Part shown: positions 15,646 to 23,123 of the stretch, one piece after another | Layout of the letters: each line of letters begins with the position of its first letter | Position numbering within the stretch: the stretch's first letter is position 1 | From: Streptomyces griseoaurantiacus | Lineage (GTDB): Bacteria; Actinomycetota; Actinomycetes; Streptomycetales; Streptomycetaceae | DNA length: 39,711 nucleotides | Assembly (NCBI GenBank): GCA_014656015.1 | Contig: BNBP01000067.1 | Location: 1 to 39,711 of the forward strand | Reading direction: 5' to 3' | Program-made: the position numbers and the translations under genes | The notes under the pieces: generated by a model | The model's input: only the letters and a program-made list of their open reading frames with translations | What the model was told of the DNA's origin: nothing | Databases searched by the model: none

Positions 15646-16332
15646 TCAGCGCCGCAGCCACTCGTCGAGCAGGGCCGCCTCGGCCTGGCTCAGAGTGCCC
15701 AGCCGGGGCAGCAGCGTGCGGAAGGCGGCGACGACGGCCGCCGGGTCCCGGGTCGTCACGACGGATTCGCCGACGAGGACGGCGTGGGCGACCGCGTCGA
15801 AGGCGGCCTCGGCCAACTGCGGATCCCTCTGCTCCGGCGGCAGGCTCAGCAGGGTGTGGACGGTGCCGATCCCGGCCGCGCGGATGAGGTGGACGGCACG
15901 CTCCTCGCTCACCCGAAGCAGCCCTGCGGCGGCGATCCGGTGCACCCGCTCGGCCAGGATCCGTACACCCTCGGCCTCCGTCGGGGTCAGGCGCGCGCGG
16001 GCCGGGTCGAGCAGGAGCATGAACACATGCGGGTTGGACAGCCCGAAGTCGATCTGCGAGCGCCAGCCGGCACGGAGATCCTCGACGGGGTCGCCCGAGG
16101 ACGCCACGGTCTGCTTGCGGGCCACGTGCTCCGCGAAGACGTGGTCGGCGGCGGCGTCCACCAGGTCGTCCTTGCCCTGGAAGAAGCGGTACAGAGCGGG
16201 TGGCTGCAGCCCGGCCTCCTGCGCCACGCGACGCGTGGTCACCGCGGCGGGCCCCTGCTCGCGCAGCAGGTCCGCCGCGACCTTCACGATGCGCTCGCGG
16301 GTGGTGTCTCGCCGCTCCGTGTTCGAAACCAT
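15646..16332 (-). CDS. TetR/AcrR-family transcriptional regulator
   Basis: The 228-residue product has a clear TetR domain in its first 60 residues: TTRERIVKVAADLLREQGPA, then TTRRVAQEAGLQPPALYRFF and QGKDDLVDAAADHVF. A helical effector domain follows. ATG 16332 is used; GTG 16338 adds only two residues. Neither has a ribosome site, so the message may be leaderless. The divergent gene encodes an NAD(P)H:quinone-oxidoreductase-like protein, and the gap has three TGATATCG sites, one ten bases from this start, which fits autorepression. Confidence 0.9.
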   Translation of the reverse strand: MVSNTERRDTTRERIVKVAADLLREQGPAAVTTRRVAQEAGLQPPALYRFFQGKDDLVDAAADHVFAEHVARKQTVASSGDPVEDLRAGWRSQIDFGLSNPHVFMLLLDPARARLTPTEAEGVRILAERVHRIAAAGLLRVSEERAVHLIRAAGIGTVHTLLSLPPEQRDPQLAEAAFDAVAHAVLVGESVVTTRDPAAVVAAFRTLLPRLGTLSQAEAALLDEWLRR

Positions 16333-16340
16333 GAACACGA

Positions 16341-16481
16341 TGATATCGCCCGGGTGCGACCGATGATGTTTCCAGTGATACTACCCAGCGATATCACGCG
16401 AGTCGACCCAAAAGCACAGTTCACAGCTCTTAGAGACACTCGATCCCGGCCAGTGAGAACATTGGAATTATCAGTGATATC
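16341..16481. promoter_or_regulatory. Three TGATATCG operator sites for the divergent TetR
   Basis: TGATATCG occurs at 16341-16348 and 16475-16482 on the plus strand and at 16389-16396 on the minus strand, each centred on GATATC. A fourth partial site, GTGATA (16375-16380), faces TATCAC (16392-16397) across 11 bp. The sites lie next to the tetR start, mid-gap, and about 40 bp before the reductase start. This AT-richer 190-bp gap is where both promoters must be. Confidence 0.7.
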
Positions 16482-16522
16482 GTTGACTCCGTCGTCATCC
16501 GCACAACGAACGGGAGTCCCCC

Positions 16523-17392
16523 ATGCTGATCGTCACCGGAGCCACCGGCCGCCTCGGAGCGCTGATCGTCGACCGCCTGCTCGCGCGGGTCCCGGCCGAC
16601 CGGATCGGGGTAAGCGTGCGCGACGTGGACAAGGCCGCGGGTCTCGCCGCGCGCGGAGTCCGGGTGCGCGCGGGCGACTTCACCGAGCCCGGCGGGCTGA
16701 AGCACGCCTTCGAGGACGCCGAGCGCGTCCTCGTCGTCTCGGCCTCCATCCGGGGCGAGGGCGCGGTCGCCGCGAACACCGCCGCGATCGACGCGGCGAA
16801 GGAGGCGGGCGCCCGGCGCATCCTCTACACCAGCCACCAGGCCGCCTCCGCCACGTCCCGCTTCCTGCCGCAGCCGGTCCACGCGGCCGCCGAGGAGCAC
16901 CTGCGGCGACTGGGCGTTCCCTACACCGCGCTGCGCAACGGCTTCTACACCGCCACCCTGGAGCACTACATCGGTGCGGCGCTCGCGACCGGCACGCTCG
17001 CCGTGCCGCAGGACGGCCCGTTCTCCTGGACGGCCCACGAGGATCTCGCGGAGGTCGCGGCCGCCGCCCTGGCCGACGACGCGGGCGGGACGCTCGACGG
17101 CGTCACCCCGCCCCTGACGGCACCCGGCACGCTGGACTTCGCCGGGGTCGCGGAGGTCCTCGGCCGCCTCACGGGCCGCACCCTCCGCCATGTCGTCATG
17201 GGCGACGAGGAGTGGATCGCGGCGGTGGTCGCCGCCGGCATGCCGCGTCCGCTCGCGGAGTTCACCCTGACGATGTTCACCGCCGCCCGCGCGGGCGAGT
17301 TCGACGTCACCGGCCCCACGCTGGAATCCGTCATCGGCCGCCCCGCCCGTACCGTCGAGCAGGTCCTGGCCCCCCTCGTCGGCACCCGGTGA
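16523..17392 (+). CDS. NAD(P)H:quinone-oxidoreductase-2-like SDR
   Basis: The 289-residue product is an atypical SDR resembling QOR2 (YtfG) proteins. MLIVTGATGRLGALIVDRLL supplies the nucleotide loop at the very N-terminus, and RDVDKAAGLAARGVRVRAGDF, ILYTSHQAA and VPYTALRNGFYTATLEHYI are typical. These enzymes reduce quinones with NADPH and protect against redox-active electrophiles. ATG 16523 has CGGGAG about six bases upstream. It is divergent from a TetR gene; the gap contains three GATATC-centred operators, so quinone-induced derepression is a reasonable expectation. The Toprim gene follows on the same strand 113 bp downstream. Confidence 0.88.
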   Translation: MLIVTGATGRLGALIVDRLLARVPADRIGVSVRDVDKAAGLAARGVRVRAGDFTEPGGLKHAFEDAERVLVVSASIRGEGAVAANTAAIDAAKEAGARRILYTSHQAASATSRFLPQPVHAAAEEHLRRLGVPYTALRNGFYTATLEHYIGAALATGTLAVPQDGPFSWTAHEDLAEVAAAALADDAGGTLDGVTPPLTAPGTLDFAGVAEVLGRLTGRTLRHVVMGDEEWIAAVVAAGMPRPLAEFTLTMFTAARAGEFDVTGPTLESVIGRPARTVEQVLAPLVGTR

Positions 17393-17505
17393 GCCGCCGC
17401 GGCCCCACCTCGTGATCCCGGCGCCCTCGATGGACGCCGACGCTCACAGAACCGGCGCTCACAAAATCGTGTGCCGCGGCGGCCCCGGCGATGCAGACTC
17501 GCCGC

Positions 17506-18123
17506 ATGGTGGACATGGGCGCGTTCCGGGACGCGGTGGGCCGCTGGGCGGCCGGAGGTCCCGCCGGACCGGCGGAGGAACTGGCCGGACGGACGGGGGT
17601 GCGGGCGGCCGTCCTCGTGGAGGGGGCCAGTGATCTCGCCGCCGTGGAGGCGCTGGCCGAGCGCCGCGGCCGGGATCTGGCCGCCGAGGGGGTGTGCGTG
17701 GTCCCGATGGGCGGAGCGATGAGCGTCGGACGGTACGCCGGGCTCCTCGGCCCGGACGGCCTCGGGCTGCGCCTGTCGGGTCTGTGCGATGTACGCGAGC
17801 GGCCCTTCTTCGACCGCGGGCTGCGAAGGGCCGGCGCCCCGGCCGAGGGAGTGTTCGTGTGCGTGCGCGACCTGGAGGAGGAACTCGTCCGGTCGCTGGG
17901 GGCCGAGCGGGTCGAGGAGATCGTCCGCGACGAGGGCGAACTGCGCCCCTGGCAGACGTTCCTGCGCCAGCCGGCTCAACACGGGCGGCCCCGGGAGCAG
18001 TTGCTGCGGCGCTTCCTCGGCACGAAGAAGGGCCGCAAGATCCGCTACGGGCGGCTTCTCGTGGAGGCCCTGGACGAGCGGCGGGTACCGGGGCCGCTCG
18101 AGGGACTGCTCCGGAGCCTGTGA
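17506..18123 (+). CDS. Stand-alone OLD-family-like Toprim protein
   Basis: The 205-residue product resembles the C-terminal Toprim domain of OLD-family ATP-dependent nucleases without the ATPase part. AAVLVEGASDLAAVEALAER (about residues 34-53, Glu39) is the first Toprim motif, and VVPMGGAMSVGRYAGLLGP follows. The acidic pair of the second motif appears as GLCDVRE, so only one Asp of the usual D-x-D is obvious. VRDLEEELVRSLG is the DLE-E-L helix seen in OLD Toprims. A basic C-terminal part (GTKKGRKIRYGRLLVEAL) could bind nucleic acid. ATG 17506 and ATG 17491 are both possible; neither has a good ribosome site. No ATPase, helicase or phage gene is adjacent, so its role is open. Confidence 0.8.
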   Translation: MVDMGAFRDAVGRWAAGGPAGPAEELAGRTGVRAAVLVEGASDLAAVEALAERRGRDLAAEGVCVVPMGGAMSVGRYAGLLGPDGLGLRLSGLCDVRERPFFDRGLRRAGAPAEGVFVCVRDLEEELVRSLGAERVEEIVRDEGELRPWQTFLRQPAQHGRPREQLLRRFLGTKKGRKIRYGRLLVEALDERRVPGPLEGLLRSL

Positions 18124-18130
18124 GCGGCGC

Positions 18131-18156
18131 GCGGGGCGCGCACTCGCGCGCCCCGT
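18131..18156. terminator. Bidirectional terminator hairpin
   Basis: GGGGCGCGC (18133-18141) and GCGCGCCCC (18146-18154) form a perfect 9-bp stem with an ACTC loop, extended by C-G at 18132/18155. It lies between the convergent Toprim and small secreted protein genes. Confidence 0.75.
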
Positions 18157-18167
18157 GGCCTCTCCCG

Positions 18168-18401
18168 CTACCTGCCCAGGACCTCCGTCGGAACGAGGGT
18201 CCGCAGGGAGGTGACGGGGTGTCCGATCGCCAGTGAACCGAGGAGTCCGCCGACCAGGGGCGCCCCCGGTGCCCCCGCGGACGGGGCGGGCAGCGGGACG
18301 GCGGTCCCGGCGTGGGCCGGGGCGGCCTGCGCGGGGGCGGACGCCAGGAGCGCGGCGGTCAGGACCGGGAGGCAGGAGACGCGGGCGATTTTCTTGATCA
18401 T
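18168..18401 (-). CDS. Small secreted protein of unknown function
   Basis: The 77-residue product has a clear Sec signal: MIKKIARV (positive N-terminus), a hydrophobic stretch (LPVLTAALLA), and an A-x-A site in APAQAAPA near residue 28. The mature part of about 48 residues is rich in Pro, Ala and Gly and ends VTSLRTLVPTEVLGR. It has no cysteine and no chaplin or rodlin signature I recognise. GAGGT lies six bases before ATG 18401. It lies downstream of the marR gene (18485-18916) on the same strand with an 83-bp gap. No function can be assigned. Confidence 0.7.
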   Translation of the reverse strand: MIKKIARVSCLPVLTAALLASAPAQAAPAHAGTAVPLPAPSAGAPGAPLVGGLLGSLAIGHPVTSLRTLVPTEVLGR

Positions 18402-18484
18402 GCCGACCTCAACGACCGTCCCCCCGCCGGGAAACGCCCGCCGGTCCCGCGTTGCTCCGGACCGGTTACACCGGGGGACACCGC

Positions 18485-18916
18485 TCAGCCCGTCGCCTTC
18501 CGGATGCGCCCCAGGAGCGTGCGCAACTGGTCGCGCTCGGCGTCGGTGAGGCCGGCCGTCGCCTCGGCGAGAGCGTCGCGGTCGATCTCCTCGGCCTCGC
18601 GGTGGCACCGTCGGCCCTCGTCGGTGAGGCTGAGCAGGAACGCCCGCCGGTCCTCGGGATGACGCACCCGCTCGACCAGTCCGTCCCGCTCCAGGCTGTC
18701 GACGATGGTGGTCGCGGTCCGGGCCGCGATGCCCGCGCGTTCACTCAGGTCCCGCATCCGCAGGGGTCGCTCGGCGTGGGCCAGCATGCGCAGCGCCCGC
18801 AGCCGGGCGACCGACGCCCCGCCCGCGCGCAACCGCACCTCCACGAACTGCCGCAGCCCGTGCGTCGTCTCGTAGAGCTCGTCCACCAGGACGTCGCTGC
18901 TGCCCTGCACTGCCAT
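18485..18916 (-). CDS. MarR-family transcriptional regulator
   Basis: The 143-residue product shows the MarR winged helix: SVARLRALRMLAHAERPLRM, then LSERAGIAARTATTIVDSLE and the wing RVRHPEDRRAFLLSLTDEG, which carries the D-R-R core. ATG 18916 has GAGGTGGG about nine bases upstream; the in-frame start at 18976 would run through the operator/promoter and is unlikely. It is divergent from the DHA2 efflux pump. A long palindrome overlaps the promoter of both genes. Repression of the pump until a toxic ligand binds is the standard model and is inferred here. Confidence 0.9.
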   Translation of the reverse strand: MAVQGSSDVLVDELYETTHGLRQFVEVRLRAGGASVARLRALRMLAHAERPLRMRDLSERAGIAARTATTIVDSLERDGLVERVRHPEDRRAFLLSLTDEGRRCHREAEEIDRDALAEATAGLTDAERDQLRTLLGRIRKATG

Positions 18917-18957
18917 GGTGCCCACCTCGTGCCCGTCCGGTTCCTCACGTCGGAACC

Positions 18958-18990
18958 ATTCTATGAGCACGCACATAGTGTGTATGCTCA
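18958..18990. promoter_or_regulatory. Overlapping divergent promoters under an imperfect palindrome
   Basis: TGAGCA (18964-18969) and TGCTCA (18985-18990) bracket an inner CACA/TGTG symmetry. On the plus strand TATGCT (18983-18988) is a -10 six bases before GTG 18995, giving a leaderless efflux-pump mRNA. On the minus strand TAGAAT (18963-18958) is a -10 for marR. One bound MarR dimer would cover both. Confidence 0.65.
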
Positions 18991-18994
18991 GTAA

Positions 18995-20599
18995 GTGCTT
19001 TCACGTCGTCCCGGACAGCTCGTTCCGCGCCCGCGCAAGGGGCCGCACAAGAGTCCGCGCCCGAGCTCGCGCGAGACCCCGCGCACCCGTCTGCGCGCCG
19101 TCCTGAGCCAACGCTTCGTCGTCCCCGCCATGTGCGTCAGCGTGACCTTCATCGCGATCGTGGACGGCGCCATCACGACCGTGGCGCTGCCCTCGATCGC
19201 CCGTCAGTTCCATCTGACGACGGCCGCGCTGGACGGCGTCGTGGTCATCTATCCGGTCTGCCTGGCCATGGCCATCCCCGCCTCCGCCTGGCTGGTCGAG
19301 CGGTTCGGCGGCAAGCGGGTGCTGCTGACCGCGCTGGCCGGCTTCCTCCTCTCCTCGCTGCTGTGCGGCATCGCCGCCACGCTCGGTCAACTGGTCGCCT
19401 ACCGGGCGGTGCAGGGGCTGTCGGCCGGTGTGCTGTTCCCGGCTTCCGCCGCCCTGCTGTTCAGCACGTTCAACACCGAGGAGCAGGTCCGCATCTCGCG
19501 GTACATGATCATCCCGCAGCAGATCGCCCCGGCCGCGGCACCCGTGCTCGGCGGACTCCTCGTGGACCGCCTGAGCTGGCGGTGGGTCTTCTACGTCAAC
19601 ATCCCGGTGGGGCTGCCCGCCCTCCTGTTCGGCGCGGTGTTCCTGGCCGCCCACCGGGGCAGCCGGCCGGGCCGCTTCGACCTGCCGGGACTGCTGCTCA
19701 GCGCCTCCGCGCTGGGCACCCTGATGTTCGGCGTGTCGGAGGGGCCCAACCGCGGCTGGTCCTCGGCGGCCGTCCTCGTCTCGCTCGTGCTCGGCACGGT
19801 ACTGCTGGCCGCCACGGCCGTGTTCGAACTGCGCGTGCGGCACCCGCTGCTGAAGCTGCGTCTGTTCGCGAACCGGCTCTTCCGGGACACCAACCTGCTG
19901 AACCTGGTCGGTCTGATCCCCATCATGGGCGCCATGTACATCGGCCCGCTCTTCCTCCAGCAGGCCCAGCACCGCTCCGCCCTGGAGTCCGGGCTGACCA
20001 CCTTCCCCGAGGCGTTCGGGGTGCTGCTGACCGTCCAGCTCGTGGGCGTCCTGTACGCGAGGATCGGGCCCCGCCTCATCGTCGGGTGCGGCACCGCCGG
20101 GGTGTCCGCGGTGCTGCTGCTCTTCGCGACCTGCGACGCGGGCACCGGCCTGTGGACCTTCCGCGCCTACATGTTCCTCCTCGGTGTCGCCATGGGCTGC
20201 TTCTTCGTCCCGACGACGGTGGCCTCGATCGCCACGATCGACCGGCGGGACCTGGCCCACGCCTCCACCCTGAACACCGTCGTCCGCCAGACGGGCGGAG
20301 CGCTCGCACCGGCCGCGGTCACCACGGCGCTCGTGCTCGGCACCCCGTCGGCGGCAGCCGCGAACCCACCCGTCGCCGCCTACCAGCACACCTATCTCGT
20401 GCTCGCGGCGATCGCCGCGCTGACCGCGCTGTTCGCGCTCACCCTTCCCGACGGTCCCGCCCGGGCCGCGGCCCGCGCCACCTCCGGCACCTCCGCCGGC
20501 AGCCCCGTGCCCCCGGAGCAGGGCCAGGAACCGTGCGAGGCCCGAGGCGGCGGCGCACCGGACCGGCCGGGGGCGCGCACGGGTGATTGGGTAGGATGA
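18995..20599 (+). CDS. DHA2-type (EmrB/QacA-like) 14-TM MFS efflux pump
   Basis: The 534-residue product is a proton-driven drug efflux pump. The first membrane segment carries the DHA2 signature FIAIVDGAITTVALPSIARQ; WLVERFGGKRVLLTAL is MFS motif A, and VQGLSAGVLFPASAALL and GGLLVDRLSWRWVFYVNIPV match motifs B and C of 14-TM pumps. About 38 basic, Ser/Pro-rich residues precede the first helix and a Pro/Gly-rich tail ends it. GTG 18995 is the likely start and the mRNA is probably leaderless. The divergent MarR is the likely repressor. The IclR gene follows within 34 bp, so read-through into it is possible. Confidence 0.92.
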   Translation: MLSRRPGQLVPRPRKGPHKSPRPSSRETPRTRLRAVLSQRFVVPAMCVSVTFIAIVDGAITTVALPSIARQFHLTTAALDGVVVIYPVCLAMAIPASAWLVERFGGKRVLLTALAGFLLSSLLCGIAATLGQLVAYRAVQGLSAGVLFPASAALLFSTFNTEEQVRISRYMIIPQQIAPAAAPVLGGLLVDRLSWRWVFYVNIPVGLPALLFGAVFLAAHRGSRPGRFDLPGLLLSASALGTLMFGVSEGPNRGWSSAAVLVSLVLGTVLLAATAVFELRVRHPLLKLRLFANRLFRDTNLLNLVGLIPIMGAMYIGPLFLQQAQHRSALESGLTTFPEAFGVLLTVQLVGVLYARIGPRLIVGCGTAGVSAVLLLFATCDAGTGLWTFRAYMFLLGVAMGCFFVPTTVASIATIDRRDLAHASTLNTVVRQTGGALAPAAVTTALVLGTPSAAAANPPVAAYQHTYLVLAAIAALTALFALTLPDGPARAAARATSGTSAGSPVPPEQGQEPCEARGGGAPDRPGARTGDWVG

Positions 20600-20633
20600 C
20601 GTGACTCTCGAACACCACCCGGCGGAGGCTCCC

Positions 20634-21440
20634 GTGACCAGATCGACGCGGTCGTCGGACGCCGTTCGCACCGACCGTGGCGACCAGGCCGACATCCAGG
20701 CGGTCAGCCGGGTCAGCCAGATCCTCTCCCTGTTCGACACGGCCACGCCCGAGGTGACCGCCGCCGAGGTCGCCGAGCGGCTCGGGCTCAACCGCACCAC
20801 GGCCTACCGGTACTGCACCTCGCTCGCCGCGGCCGGACTGCTGGAGCGCACCGCCGAGGGCGGCTATGTGCCCGGGGCCCTGCTCCTGCAGCTCGGGGCC
20901 TTCGCCATCGGGCACCGCCGGGTGGTCAATCTCGCTCCCCGTCACATGCAGGCCCTCTCGCGTGCCACCCGGTGCAGCGTGGTGCTCAGCCTGTGGGGGC
21001 TGACCGGTCCGGTGGTCTCCCGGGTCGAGGAGAACCTGTCCGCGGTGGTCGTCGTCTCCGTGCGGGTCGGCAGCCATCTGCCGCTGGACACCGCACAGAG
21101 CAGGATCTTCCTCGCCTACCACGCCGACCAGCTCTCCATGGAGCGGCTGATGGCGAACCTGCCCCACGAGGCGCGCGAGGAACTGCGCACGGACGTGGAG
21201 CGGGTGCGGGCCGTCGGCCACTGCTCGGCGATGAGCACCCCCGGTGTCGTCGCGGTGGCGGCGCCCGTGTTCGACGAGTACGGCATCTGCGCCAGCATCG
21301 CCGTGGTCGGCCCGGACAACACCCTGTCGATGTCCGACGACGCCCCCGAACTGCGTGTCGTCGTCGACACCGCGCGGGAGCTGACGCGCGAACTGGGCGG
21401 CCACTACCGGCCCGACGACCTCGGCCGGCAGGCCGGCTGA
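20634..21440 (+). CDS. IclR-family transcriptional regulator
   Basis: The 268-residue product has an IclR winged helix (about residues 22-80): AVSRVSQILSLFDTATPEVT, then AAEVAERLGLNRTTAYRYCTSL. A GAF-like effector domain follows from about 95 (SRATRCSVVLSLWGLTGPVV; later STPGVVAVAAPVFDEYG). GTG 20634 has GGCGGAGG six bases upstream and is preferred to GTG 20601. It lies just after the efflux gene but next to the divergent MHS transporter and catabolic island. IclR proteins usually govern such catabolic genes, so it is the probable regulator of 21.5-30.6 kb. The effector is likely the imported substrate or an intermediate, by inference. Confidence 0.9.
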   Translation: MTRSTRSSDAVRTDRGDQADIQAVSRVSQILSLFDTATPEVTAAEVAERLGLNRTTAYRYCTSLAAAGLLERTAEGGYVPGALLLQLGAFAIGHRRVVNLAPRHMQALSRATRCSVVLSLWGLTGPVVSRVEENLSAVVVVSVRVGSHLPLDTAQSRIFLAYHADQLSMERLMANLPHEAREELRTDVERVRAVGHCSAMSTPGVVAVAAPVFDEYGICASIAVVGPDNTLSMSDDAPELRVVVDTARELTRELGGHYRPDDLGRQAG

Positions 21441-21474
21441 ACGCCCGGCGACGCCGGCCGTTCGGGCGCATGCG

Positions 21475-21508
21475 TGTGCGCGGGCCCGGAACAGGGTGCC
21501 CGCGCACA
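21475..21508. terminator. Bidirectional terminator hairpin
   Basis: TGTGCGCGGGC (21475-21485) pairs perfectly with GCCCGCGCACA (21498-21508) around a 12-nt loop, between the convergent IclR and MHS transporter genes. Confidence 0.8.
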
Positions 21509-21548
21509 CACGTACAGGGGTCCGGCCGCCCCCGCCGGGGCGGTGCCG

Positions 21549-22928
21549 TCAGGACAGGGCGGGGACGGTGCTGTCGTCGGCCATGTCGACGTCCTTCGTC
21601 TCCGGGCCGAGGTAGCCGCCGACGCTGATCAGTGCGCCGGCCAGCGCGAGGAGGACCGCCGGGGCCAGGTGGGCGGAGATCACCCCGTCCAACTGCTGCA
21701 GATAGAACTGGTAGAAGGCCGGTGCGATGAGCGCGAGGCTGTACCCGACGCCGTAGCCGGTGGAGCGCACGCCGGAGGGGAACCGCTCGGTCAGGTAGGC
21801 GGCGATCGGGCCGAAGGTGCCGACGGTGAACACGCCGATCAGGACGGCCCAGCCGAGCGCGGCCCCCATCCCGCCGCCGGAGGTCATCAGCAGGCTGTAG
21901 GAGCCGGTGCCGATCACCAGGACCGTCACCCCGTAGCCGATGTAGAACCGGCGCCGGCCGATCCGCTGCGACAGCAGGCCCAGGAAGGGGTACGCCACGG
22001 CGGCGGAGGCGTTGATCACCAGCATGGTCAGGGTGACCTGCCGGCTCGACAGTTCCAGGTGCGCCTTGAGCTGTGCGGGGGTCACGGCCGCCTCCACGTT
22101 GGTGGCGAGCCAGGTGCCCGTCATCAGCACGAAGACCTGCCCGAGCGCCCTCGGGTACTTCGCCACCAGCCGCAGGAAGGGCAGCTTGTGCCGCTCCCCC
22201 GTCATCCGGGCGGGCGGCTCGTGCACCTGGGTGAGGTAGTAGCGGAACAGCACGGCGGCGAGCAGGGCTCCGATCAGGAAGGGCACGCGCCAGCCCCACT
22301 GCACGTAGGAGCTGTGCAGGTCGCCGGAGTGCAGGAGCTGCAGCATCAGCAGGGTGATCGCGGCGATGACGGCGTACGCGGCGGGTGAGGTCGCGGTGAT
22401 GAGCGAGGCGTACAGACCGCGCTTGTGCCGCGGACTCCACTCCATCGCCAGCGGTACGGCGGTGGTGTACTCGCCGCCCAGGAAGACGCCGTCGACGAAG
22501 CGCAGGGCGATCAGCAGGCCGATCGACCAGGTGCCGATCGTCTCGTGGCCGGGGAGGCAGGCGATGACCAGCGTCGTGACGCCGAAGCCGCCCACCGCGA
22601 CCAGGGTGGTGCGCTTGCGCCCGACGGTGTCGGCGAAGTGGCCGAAGATGATCGCGCCGAGCGGGCGGCCGACCAGGGTGGAGGCGAAGACCAGCGAGGA
22701 GAGCATGGCGGTCGTGCTCGCGCTGAGGCCGGCCGACTGGAAGTAGATCATCGCCGGGGCGAGGACCACGATCGGCAGGTAGATGTCGAACTGGTCGACG
22801 AAGTAGGCGAGGGTCCCGCCGCGTACGGCGGCGCGCACCTTGGCGATGTCCGGGCCGTGGACCGGTCCCGGGCGGGGTGTGTCCGCAGCCGCCTGCTGCG
22901 GCTGCGTGGCGGGGGGCGGTGTGGACAT
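21549..22928 (-). CDS. MHS-family MFS metabolite:proton symporter
   Basis: The 459-residue, 12-TM protein belongs to the metabolite:H+ symporter group (ShiA/KgtP/ProP-like), which imports organic acids and osmolytes. GGTLAYFVDQFDIYLPIVVL is the first helix; RPLGAIIFGHFADTVGRKRT is the group's motif A, and GVFLGGEYTTAVPLAMEW is also typical. ATG 22928 has CGGAGGA eight bases upstream; an upstream in-frame start at 22988 lacks this. About 50 Pro/Gln/Ala-rich residues precede the first helix. It is divergent from the catabolic operon that begins at 23194 and probably brings in that operon's substrate, most likely a carboxylate. Confidence 0.9.
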   Translation of the reverse strand: MSTPPPATQPQQAAADTPRPGPVHGPDIAKVRAAVRGGTLAYFVDQFDIYLPIVVLAPAMIYFQSAGLSASTTAMLSSLVFASTLVGRPLGAIIFGHFADTVGRKRTTLVAVGGFGVTTLVIACLPGHETIGTWSIGLLIALRFVDGVFLGGEYTTAVPLAMEWSPRHKRGLYASLITATSPAAYAVIAAITLLMLQLLHSGDLHSSYVQWGWRVPFLIGALLAAVLFRYYLTQVHEPPARMTGERHKLPFLRLVAKYPRALGQVFVLMTGTWLATNVEAAVTPAQLKAHLELSSRQVTLTMLVINASAAVAYPFLGLLSQRIGRRRFYIGYGVTVLVIGTGSYSLLMTSGGGMGAALGWAVLIGVFTVGTFGPIAAYLTERFPSGVRSTGYGVGYSLALIAPAFYQFYLQQLDGVISAHLAPAVLLALAGALISVGGYLGPETKDVDMADDSTVPALS

Positions 22929-23002
22929 CGTCGTCCTCCGGGGGAGCGGTCGGCTACGCGCAGCTCGCCCGCCCTCACGAGCGGTCAAGAGCGAACTGCT
23001 TG

Positions 23003-23016
23003 TTCACCAAGCGAAC
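23003..23016. promoter_or_regulatory. Candidate IclR operator, copy 1
   Basis: TTCACCAAGCGAAC lies 75-90 bp upstream of the MHS transporter start. It is part of a TGTTC-N7-GAACA palindrome (23001-23017). It matches copy 2 (23097-23110) at 11 of 14 positions in the same orientation, 94 bp away. Confidence 0.5.
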
Positions 23017-23066
23017 AGTGGCCACCGTAAGGGCGCGTTTCGGCCAGCACAAGACTGCGGACAGGG

Positions 23067-23097
23067 TTGACATCGGGTCTCATTCTGAACGCATACT
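23067..23097 (+). promoter_or_regulatory. Promoter of the catabolic operon
   Basis: A perfect -35 TTGACA (23067-23072) is followed after 19 bp by CATACT (23092-23097), a 4/6 match to the -10 consensus. Transcription would begin near 23104, giving a leader of about 90 nt. Confidence 0.5.
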
Positions 23098-23110
23098 TCA
23101 TAATGCGAAC
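23097..23110. promoter_or_regulatory. Candidate IclR operator, copy 2
   Basis: TTCATAATGCGAAC overlaps the predicted -10/transcription start of the operon and shares TTCAnnAnGCGAAC with copy 1. It also sits within CGCAT-N8-ATGCG (23090-23107). A regulator bound here would block initiation. Confidence 0.5.
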
Positions 23111-23123
23111 GTCATCGCGGTAC

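Noticed and set aside
20601..20633. GTG 20601 as the IclR start
   Set aside because: It is possible, but GTG 20634 has a much better GGCGGAGG site at the right distance and the added residues are not conserved-looking.
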